A DNA stretch of 64,000 nt, taken from positions 1,674,001-1,738,000 of the forward strand of contig JAPEUQ010000009.1 in assembly GCA_027946365.1 (NCBI GenBank). The letters run 5' to 3'. This document shows, piece after piece, positions 55,124-64,000 of the stretch. Every line of letters starts with the position of its first letter. The first letter of the stretch is position 1. This DNA comes from Kalmusia sp. IMI 367209. Its lineage: Eukaryota; Ascomycota; Dothideomycetes; Pleosporales; Didymosphaeriaceae. The translations under genes and the position numbers were made by a program. A model generated the notes under the pieces. The model made no database searches. It saw nothing but the letters and a program-made list of their open reading frames with translations, and had not been told where the DNA came from.

Positions 55124-56533
55124 ATGGCTGTACCAAGGAACTCTCTGCGTGGTTTCTTAGCACAAGCTCGAAGCACACTTCGAGCTGCCATCGAATCGAG
55201 CCAGAAGATTACATTCGTCATCGGCAATGAGAGCGCCGGTGAGCACGCTGATCAATGGAGGGTTGTACGTGAACTAACAGTACGAAGATCTGGATAGCAT
55301 GGCGTGCTCAATTTTGTACATCTCATCATATATATTTCTAAGCATAGAACCCCGGTGGGCTGACTCGGAAATAGATACGCATATATACGTTCCATGGCTC
55401 CGCAGCGCAATGCGTTCACTTCACTTTACGTCCCAATTACCAACATACCCACATCAGGTATCCAGTCACGGCCCGAATTTTTGGAACTTTTCAAACACGC
55501 CAATATAGAGTCTCGTCATCTGCTAACGCTAGACGATCTGCCTGAGTTTTCCGTCATCAGATCCAAGCTGCCACCTGAGAACACGAAGTGGGTTCTTGTA
55601 GACCATAATTCTCTACAGGGCCAATTAGGCACGATATACTCTGCTAGGGTTGGGGGCGTCATTGATCACCACGACGAGGAAAATAAAGTACCAAAGGATA
55701 CCGGTGACGAGCCTCGCATAGTCGAGAAAAGCGGAAGCTGCACCAGCCTTATCACAGAATACTGTCAGCTATCGTGGGACTTGCTATCAGGCTCGGCTAC
55801 GTCTTCGGGGGCTGCTCATGCACAAGGAGATAGCTTATCAGACGACAGCGCGGTCGTCAAGGTATGGGATGCAGAGGCTGCCCAACTCGGACTGGCGAGC
55901 ATTCTTATTGACACTTCAAACCTCCAAGACAAGAATAAGACAACCGAGCACGACAGAAAAGCGGTCGAGTATCTTGAAGCAAAGATACTATCCAGCCCTA
56001 AGCTTGCTGCTGCCTTTGACCGCAATGAGTTCTACAGAAAAATCGATTCGGCGAAAAAGGATATTGGAAGGCTGCAGCTGCAAGATATTCTAAGTAAGGA
56101 CTACAAGCTATGGGACGACAAGGGTCAGAAACTCGGCATCAGCTCAGTGGTCAAGAATATCGATTTTCTGCGGAAGAAGGCTGCAGACGAAGCAAACACG
56201 CAGTCTTCAGATGACCCCTTCCTTGAATCTCTCGGTCGATTCGCTACTGAGCGCAAACTTGACTTGTACTCTGTCATGACCACGTCGACGTCTGCGGACG
56301 GCCATTTTCAGAGAGAACTCCTCGTTTGGGCTTTCAACGAAGCCGGTATCGCAACAGCGAAGAAATTTGCTGCTGATGCCCGTGACGAGCTGGGGCTTGA
56401 GGATTGGCAGGATTCGGATGGCACGTCTTACCGTGACGACGGCGACGGACATTGGAGAAGGGTCTGGTGGCAGCGACATGTACAACACAGCCGAAAACGT
56501 GTCGCTCCTCTACTCAGGGAAGCCATGGCCTAG
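55124..56533 (+). CDS. PPX1: Exopolyphosphatase PPX1 (DHH family)
   Basis: Exons 55124-55238, 55288-55315 and 55375-56533, 433 residues; exon 2 is 28 nt and the introns are 49 and 59 nt GT-AG. The enzyme trims inorganic polyphosphate chains from their ends, releasing Pi, in cytosol and vacuole-related compartments. The DHH/DHHA2 metal motifs are all present: FVIGNESADLDSMAC (motif I, created only by splicing intron 1), VLVDHNSLQGQ, GGVIDHHDEE (DHH at about 145-147), and ILIDTSNLQDKN. The second splice joins SIL to YAYIRSMAPQRNAFTSLYVPITN. The C-terminal DHHA2 part (LGRFATERKLDLYSVMTT) is intact. The gene should be active. With SYG1, it makes two phosphate-homeostasis genes in this window, 11 kb apart. 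Confidence 0.93.
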
Positions 56534-58059
56534 GGCGAAGTGATGGACCAATCTTGGGATATAGCTATGCGGAGCGCGCGCTTCGGGACATTACTGCCTG
56601 ATGTTTCCAAATTCTAGAAGGTGGTCGCGTTTGAACTTTGCACGCGAGGATAAGCCGGCATGGGAACGGGGATCAGCAAGATTCGGTGCCTGTTTCGCGA
56701 CAGGCTATGCATATCAATGGTGGTTGGGCAGCGTGGTCGTAAGATGGATACCCGAACATGGCAGGATTGCGTCCCTGGGTGGAACTCGTGGAGCGGTGGA
56801 GATGCCACATCGATTTTCCTTAGCAAGGTTGCTAGTGCCAGGCACTTGGTGCACGACTCGATGCCAAGTCCAAGTCACACCGAACCCAGCGGGGATGCAC
56901 AAGTACATGGAGAGATGATTTTACGAATGCGAAATCCAATGCCCACCTCTCATGAGCAGTGCAGGACTGCATGACAGTCGCATGCCGGCCTTGGATTATC
57001 TTCTTCTTGCATGTTTGCAGCGCACTGCGACTTACGATGCTAGCCCCACGCACGTTGAGCTGCAGAAGGGAAAGCAGCAGTGCGGCTCATTGGGCGGGGC
57101 TGCGTGTGCTCGAATTTAAGCGCAATCTAGGTCTGCAGGCCGAGATGAAGAGGGATAGTAGCGGTTCTATGGTTAGTCGGAGCGCCAGTGGGACGCGGTA
57201 TTTTGGCGACAGGCTTCTTTTGACATGTCGGTCTGCATGCGCGACGGTCTTGGGGGGTTGACAACGCATCATTGCAGGGGCGATCCGCTGAGGGAGCAGA
57301 AGCCTGAACCACTGGATGCTCGTCACGTCTGGCTCAGCGCAGCCGAGGGGGGGCCGTCAGCTTTCTGTGCGCCGAGCGGACTTTGCAAAGACGCGGCGGA
57401 ATCATGTTGTTGTTGTTGGCGGCCATGTACAGCCTGCTTTGCGGAGGAGGATCAGGGGATGGAGGAGGTAGGGTCGCCAAAGCGGCCGGCCACGAGCCAC
57501 TGGCGGGAGGCCCGTCGCCGCCATCTGATGGAGGCTTGGAGTGAAACAAAGCCAACGGCTGCTCGCCGCCTCCGGTCGCCTCTGGTCGCCTCTCGTCGCC
57601 GCTCGTCCAGGGCGGCTTCAGCAGCTGAGCAGCGAGCGCAGTGCCGTGTGTGGGCGCGTGATTGGGTGCCGCGGCGGGCTCTCTTCGTCCCACCATCTGC
57701 AGGTCAGGATCGCGCACATCTGAACAAGACCCGCCGAACACGCTGCTCCTGAGCCAGAGCCCGCCGTCGCCACCGTGCGTGTTCGCCGCAGGCCGCAAAT
57801 CGTCTCTTATTGCGCGCAGCGCGTGTGCTGTTTCTGTTTCGCGCCTTGCTCGAGTCCCTGGGGCCCCCGCCGCGCTGGCCCGAGCTCCGCGACGACGCCT
57901 GCCAACGCATACGCTCGAGAGCTACCGACGCAGCCCACGACGACCCCCAGCACCGGCCGCCCAACTGGCAGCAGCATGCTGCGATAGAGCTGCCGCCGTC
58001 TCCTCGCTGCGCGCATCCTGAACGAAGCCGCAGGGCGCCGTTGACCCCATGGCGACAGC
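56534..58059. other. GC-rich leader/promoter region of the RasGAP-like gene
   Basis: 1.53 kb without a supported gene; long frames appear on both strands in 57200-58060 because the sequence is GC-rich. Includes a 10-bp repeat near 57571. A four-codon upstream ORF (ATG GCG ACA GCA TGA) at 58049-58063 overlaps the proposed start codon. Confidence 0.5.
57571..57600 (+). repeat. 10-bp imperfect tandem repeat, three copies
   Basis: TCCGGTCGCC, TCTGGTCGCC, TCTCGTCGCC in succession. Confidence 0.75.
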
Positions 58060-61000
58060 ATGATTAGAAGAAACCAACACTCCGCCTCGCCGTCGGCGCC
58101 GGCCTCTGCAGCCCCTCGTACGTGCCCTCTCGCCCTCTCTTCTTTGTTGCCCGTTGTTCCCTCTGTCCTGCTGTGTGCTGCCCCCAATCTTGCTCGCCAA
58201 TAGCTGGAGTCCGCATCTATGCGCTCTGTACGATGCGCTGGCACCCGTACTGACCCTCCAACAGCCGTGTCCCCGACCGTCACCCACGTATCCTCCCGGA
58301 GCCACACGCCCTCGCACAATACAACTGCTGTGGATGACCCTCCTGTAGAGGCTCCGCCCCGGTCCTCGTCCCCGCCCAGGTCGCCCTCGCCCTCCTCCAA
58401 ACCGCCGCCGTCAACCATGGGGAGTCGACCTGGCGGACCGCACGACACCAGCAATGACAGACCGTCGCCCGTCGCGCAGAGGCCCCAGATGCCCGCCTCC
58501 ATGTCTGCTCCTGCCGGCCGCCTGCCGCGTCTCCTTCCCGCTGACCTCTCGTCCTATACCGACACGTACATTCCGACCGCTGCGATACCTACATCGGCCA
58601 CCTCGCTCGCAGAGCTCGCCCACCTGATCCGGTTGCAAGGCTATCAGGAGCAGCGCAAGGCCCAGTCCCGGGTCCGCCTGCACCGATGGCTGGTGTCCAG
58701 CGCCCTTTCCGCACGTCTGGTACATTGCGGAGAGCTTGCCTACCGAACTCTGGTTGACAGCTTTAGGTCGGACGATAAGAAAAGTTTTGCTACTCTGTAT
58801 AATGCCGTTAACGATGTCCGAAACTCATGCGACGCCATGCGGCGCTATGCAGTGTTGGAGTCCGATTTGGAGTTTGGCAAGTCTAAAAGTATCAAGAGCG
58901 AAAAGGCTCTGTCTTTCTCAACTTTTCTCAACGAGGTCCCGTCCAAGATCTTGGACGACCTCCTGGATTTCGTCTCCGAAATCCGTACCAATCCCGATTT
59001 CCTTGCTACTCGCATTCTCAGTCTTTCCCAGCAAGAGCTCGCTTCTTTGACGTCGTTTCGCCAGGCTTTGGATCCCATTGACTCTGTTATGGCCATGCAA
59101 GCCCGTGGTAAGACGGTTGGCACCCAGAAGCCGGCACCGCAAGGCCCTAGTCCGGTGGAGCGCTTGTTGTCGTTCCAGAGGCATGATCCCTTTGCCGCTC
59201 TCGTATACACCATTTTCGCCAACTCGTCCGGACCAGATTCAGCCGAGGACCTTCGCCGGACCGATGTTTGGGCAACCACGTGCGCTAGGCTGATCATGGA
59301 GTCCAAGCAGGGAACTGAAAAGTTCATCAAAGCTGTCCTTGATGTCTATGCCGGTATGCGCGAGTGGCCGGGAAAGACTAACTTGGAACTTTACCTGATG
59401 CAGGTCCTTCAAGATGGCCAGTTTCTCCTGGAAAAAGCCGAGGAGCAATCCTCTCGAGCCGGAACGCAGCCCATCACTCCAAGCACAAAGGATACCATCG
59501 CCGCTGACGAGTTCTTTGACAGAGCCGTGAAACGCCTGTTCGAGGTTGTAGATGATGATCCTAGTGCCGGAGGCATTCCTGAGGGTGTCCTTGAAATTGG
59601 TAATGCCATTCTCAGGAAGCTAGACGAAACGAAGAATCTTCGCAAGGGGGCTCAAAACTTCTTCGTTTCTCGTTGGCTCTTTTCCACGTTCTTGCTTAAT
59701 GCGATCATCCATCCTGAGGCACGTTTCCCTCGAGCCTTATCTTGAGACGTACTAACAATCCCCAGACGCACGGTATCATGATTGGGCACCACATCACGGA
59801 GCACGCACGTCAAAAAATTCTCAAGGAAATCGCCATCCGGGCACAAAAGCATGTTTTGGACATGACCTACAATTGGTACGGAAAAACTTTTGGATTTATC
59901 TATTTCCCTTCGACTAACACTTTCCATAGGCGCCAACAAGTGCCCATCTTGCCAGAGATCCGTGGGCACATTGAAAGCATCTTGGCCAGGTTCAAACACA
60001 CCAAGTCGCCATCGAAACCTGTGCTTCTCCCGGCGAAAGCGATAACTTCGCCACGGGAGACCGTTGAAGTCCAGCCTTTCATTGTGATCTCTCCATCGGA
60101 CATCATCACTTTGGTCAATACCTTGTTTCCAGAGCGTCGCCCGGCTTCCAGTCACTACGACAAGGACACTCAACGCCGCACGGGGCTTGCTTCTTCTGCC
60201 TCTTCGATATCCGCGGTTTCCATGCCATTTCGCACGACGTCGACTCCTGGAGGCGATGCGAGCTCTATTCTCAGTGCAAGTGCCTCCTCAATGACCAGCG
60301 ACAATACCTCCCGAGAGCCTCTATTAGACCTCTCGCACGAGCATCTTGATCATCACGGAATACCCATCACCGATCATCAACATGAAGAAAAGATCGCTCC
60401 AACTGAGCTCTACGGTAGACGATTGAGAATGTCGTGCTCTGAAATGACACGTATTCTTGGTGCAGATGTTACCTCTGGCTCTTGTCACCCGTGCGCTGAG
60501 CGTTGGGCAGTCCTCTACATCTCTCCGGATGGCAAGCATCTGAAGCCGCGTATGCGAAAAGACTCCGACGACGAGGACGAGCATGATGAAGATTCGCCGG
60601 AGAGTGATAGCAGCGATGATGAAGGCCCACCAGAAAGGATCGACCTGGAGAACGACTACCACCAACTCAAAGAAGCCATTGCCAAGCTAGTTGAGGAGTA
60701 TGAGATACCGAAAGAGCTCACGCCTGACAGTGAGTCGAAGACTTTCAGCAACCGTACATCGACGCATCGCAGGGGTGCTAGGGGCAGAGGCCCGGTCCGG
60801 CACCACAGCGAAACGCTTGGATCGAGAAATCCCTATAACCAAACTCCGGCTCAAAGCCAAAGTCAGCTGACAAATCTCATTGCGAGCCAAAGAAACCTTC
60901 CCACCCGTCATCGATCCCCGCAACATCCAAGAAGCAACAGCAATCCCCAAGCGCCCGAGAAATCGGAAAATAATTCTGTATTGGTCACCATGCTCGAAAC

Positions 61001-63509
61001 TGCCATGCATCAGTGTCAGGCACGCTCAGATTTCCTCAATGCCCAGCTCTACTACAAAACTCTCCAGACCCTACGGAAACTGAGCTCTCCTAGTCTGATC
61101 AAGAATGGTTACGCAGCTCTGCTGAACTACTTCTCCCGCGGACCGCGCGATTCTCTTGGCAAATCCGCAAATGCTATTGAGGAGTTTGAGGCCTGGTTCG
61201 TCTGGCTCAAGCAATCCCAGGAACGGCATGATGCTGCGATTGAGGACATGGTCCTTGGTTTGAAGAATTTGCGTGATAAGATGTGGTACATCACAGATGT
61301 TAGGAACTCTGGGACCTACGAAGAAGCGCGAAACGTGGCGCTTGCCCTGAAGATCATGGGCCAACCCACGAAGACACTGGATGGGAAACCGATCCAGTCG
61401 CACCGCCCGCGAAACTTCTCTAAGTCTTCGTCCAACAACTTTTTGCTCAGGGCAGAAGCTCAAGTTTTCGATATGATGTCTGCTCCCCAAGATTTCGGCG
61501 GCCCCAACAAACTGTCCGATGAACAATCGGATATCACCGCGAAGTGGATCAGCCAGTATGGTGTTGAGATCTTCTGCAAGGGCGAGGAAAGGATTCACCG
61601 TTTCTGCTTGGAAATCGACAAGTGTGTGAACAAGCTTGTTGGTGACAGCATGATGGATGGTCCCGTCCTTTGGGCTAGCGAACTCTACAAGCGAGACAAG
61701 GAAGTTCTCGACAGTGGTCGTCAGAAAGGCGATTTGTTTTTAAGCGGCGTCGGTACCCTCTCTATTGCTGGAGATGAGGAGTATGAGACTCAGAATCGCC
61801 CTGCTCGTAACCTCGACTTTGCGCAACGTCCAAGCCAGAGCAGCCTTCGCTCCATTTCCAACCGTAATATCTCCCAGCAAAGCTTTGAGGCGAGCCCCTG
61901 GGGAAGGACTTCTCATGATCCGCATGACTACTTTAATGGTACCAGTCCTGTATTGGCAATTGACAGCTCCACTACGTTTTGGTCTCCGTTCCAGATCCAA
62001 GCACAATCACCTACGAACACTACCAACATTCGACCACGTACTGCATCTTCATCCAAGGGCACCGTTATGCTCAAGCAGTCAACGAGCGTTAATGAAGATA
62101 AGCGAAGATTCCTACTCGACTTGAAGCAGACCTTGACTGGCCTACTTCTTAGCGATCTAGGAACAACAGTATTTTCCAGTGGAAGCGAGACTGATGCTTG
62201 GTTCTCTAGCGATCTCCTTGAGGATTGCATTCAACACAGGCGCGACGAGGAAGAGGAGCGGAAGCGCAGGAGACAGTTGGCACGTAAAAAGAGCATGAAG
62301 AGTCTCCGTAAACAGGCAACCAGCAACAACCCACTGGAGGCTCTTGGGCGCACGGAACGAGGTGTAGCCGCACCTCCGATTGCCACCTTGCAACATGCCG
62401 CTGCTTCAGACCCGCATCACTCCGCGGGGGAGCACTCATCATCGAGCGACGCTACGACACGCTCCTCAGGCACGTCGGCCGCCAAGAAGGCTGGTCTTTT
62501 CGAGTTCCCGTACAATGTAGCCTTCCGACGTGTCCTCAACAAATTTGCAACGCATCCCAATCCATATTCGAAGCTCCAGGCCCTTTATGAATTAGAGCTT
62601 CTCATTGTGGCCTCGCTTTCTTCTCGCACCGGGCGCGCTTACAATAGTCGACGAGAGGCGCTTCCTCCTGTCCCGCAGTCGCCCACGCTCGGTGCCATGC
62701 CTGAGCTGAGCTCTCGGGAACCTACCACGAACACAAGCCGCGCCACAAATCTGGAAGGGACTATCGCGAACTGCGAAGAGCGTCGCTCCCACTCCATGAA
62801 CCAGGAACGCGCTAGCAATGCATCTCCTCTCCCTAGGAACGGAGCCCGTTCTCCGGTTGGCCCACCAAGCACAGACATGATTGTCGACGTCATTCAAGGA
62901 CTCTTCCGCGATGCGAACATTCGTCCCAAGACTCTTTTCCGTGACCTACAATACATTGCTTCCTTCGTACCTGCACAGATGCTCGATAAGACTGCTCGCG
63001 GAAAGGCCTTTTGGGATGTCGCCTTGGCCGCGCTTGGAATGAAACAGGACGTCTGTCGCGTCATGGTTGAAGTCGTCGACGAGGTCATCATGAACCAGAA
63101 CTCGCAACGAAACGTCCTTGTCCACCAGAACCATGGCAAGACTGCAGAGATTTCATCTACAGATGGGTCTACTAAACCGCTTGCATCGCGGTACACGATG
63201 GAGGATGTGGCTCACATGCTTCTCATCACTGCCAAGGAAGGCGACCCGGCTGCTGAGCGAGAGCTCGCCACCATGTACCTCACTTCGCCGGAGCTGCTAG
63301 AGCGCGCCGTACTTCCGCTCACCAAGACCGGTGACATCTTCAACAAGCAGCTCCTCAGCCAGCACAAAGCGCAGGATATCACTAGGAGTGATCCACTTAT
63401 CATGTGCATTGCAACGCACTGGATGAAGGAGAGCCGCGATGGCGGTGATGAACTGGCTGCGAAGTACCTACGCCAGCGCGACGACCTCGAGAACATCCAG
63501 CAGCGATAG
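58060..63509 (+). CDS. Large RasGAP-like regulatory protein
   Basis: Proposed exons 58060-58117, 58265-59718, 59766-59875 and 59930-63509, 1,733 residues. The first exon (MIRRNQHSASPSAPASAAP) and its 147-nt intron are less sure; an in-frame ATG at 58219 gives a start without them. Intron 2 is GC-AG (CCTGAG/GCACGT, branch TACTAAC), joining LLNAIIHPE to THGIMIGHH. Intron 3 is 54 nt and in frame, but its donor, GACTAAC branch and ATAG acceptor are textbook. Residues about 150-600 are helical; RWLFSTFLLNAIIHPE resembles the FLRFINPAIVxPE motif of RasGAP domains, with nearby helices matching that fold. I see no clear arginine finger. The middle is Ser-rich and acidic; the C-terminal part (DMIVDVIQGLFRDANIRPKTLFRDLQYIASFVPAQMLDK, then VAHMLLITAKEGDPAAERELATMYLTSPELLERAV) has Sel1-like spacing. 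Probable small-GTPase regulator; inference. Confidence 0.75.
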
Positions 63510-64000
63510 ATGATGATGCGCACCGTCACCATCAGGTCCCTGCGCTTTCCCTTTCTTCGCTATATACCCGCACCTTACATACCCGCATCGAACCTTTTGC
63601 ACATCGCGTTTATCTACACATACCTGCCTTTTATTGTTTTTTGCTCGCGCGCAACAGCATTGCTATCACATGTTACGTCGTAACGGCCTGCTTGCTTGCA
63701 TGCATAGCGAGGAGTTTGTTTTCCTTTTTTATTTCTTATCGCCACATTTATTACTATCTGAGCGTGTTTCGAAGCATGATTCCCCACAGAGCCTTCTCTT
63801 CTACACACGCTTTTTGCTGCTTCGCTTCCAGAGCTGCGCGATGACGGGCGGATGCTTTTTCTACATATAACGTTTGGTCTGTGTGTAGATTTGCTTGGTC
63901 GGTAGTGCAGAGCATGATATACGAGACCGTACCGATCGAGTTCGCGGGTGGAAGTTGTGTATATGCAGATATAGCGCCCGGGGCAAGACAGATGTCTGGC
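63510..64000. other. 3' flank, no gene seen
   Basis: Downstream of the RasGAP-like stop, pyrimidine-rich, no supported coding region before the window ends. Confidence 0.5.

Noticed and set aside
56601..57800. Several overlapping long frames on both strands
   Set aside because: GC-rich sequence gives stop-free stretches in many registers; none shows family features.
1..64000. rRNA, CRISPR, transposase, reverse transcriptase or viral sequences
   Set aside because: None recognised on either strand; CRISPR is not expected in a fungal nuclear genome.

Overview
This window is nuclear DNA of a filamentous ascomycete. Short introns (mostly 44-73 nt, with CTAAC/CTGAC-like branch sites), a Zn2Cys6 regulator, a HET-domain gene, a chloroperoxidase-like enzyme, a CipC-type protein, a ceramide glucosyltransferase and the fungal mitochondrial protein mL57 all fit. 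The gene set looks most like Dothideomycetes (Pleosporales), but that placement is an inference from remembered family distribution, not a search. Exon models were built by hand from frame continuity and splice signals.

Layout. 1-455: 5' end of a CAF-1 large-subunit gene (minus), cut by the window edge. 1045-2754: SPO11 with seven introns. 3218-4708: Ser/Thr-rich orphan. 6069-7671: secreted arylsulfotransferase-like protein. 8690-10588: a decayed sugar-utilisation pair, a frameshifted GH105 hydrolase lying head to head with the 3' half of an MFS transporter. 11737-18774: housekeeping block with a DUF7703-like membrane protein, mL57 (MRPL15), divergent RTT109, and ceramide glucosyltransferase. 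20090-23730: large single-pass membrane protein whose frame is broken at a CCCCT pentanucleotide repeat.

24257-40312 is the most accessory part. It holds a Zn2Cys6 regulator, a gene-poor gap, tRNA-Ser(GCU), an NRPS-like adenylation-carrier-condensation gene with two mutually compensating frameshifts, a heme-thiolate (chloroperoxidase-type) enzyme, a HET-domain protein and a short-chain dehydrogenase. The regulator, NRPS-like enzyme, peroxygenase and SDR could form a small, probably damaged, secondary-metabolite locus; this is inference.

40609-63509 is denser: SYG1/XPR1-type SPX-EXS protein, a catalytically dead alpha/beta-hydrolase, CipC-like protein, secreted PAF-acetylhydrolase-like esterase, GH95 alpha-L-fucosidase, a GPI-anchored Pro-rich surface protein, exopolyphosphatase PPX1, and a 1.7-kilo-residue RasGAP-like protein. 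SYG1 and PPX1 both bear on phosphate/polyphosphate homeostasis; GH95 and the broken GH105 on plant cell-wall sugars; CAF-1, RTT109 and SPO11 on chromatin and meiosis.

No transposase, reverse transcriptase, rRNA or CRISPR was recognised. About 45 introns were inferred; three use a GC donor. The clearest oddities are the four genes with broken frames or splice sites, the missing nucleophile in the alpha/beta-hydrolase, and the degenerate carrier motif in the NRPS-like protein.
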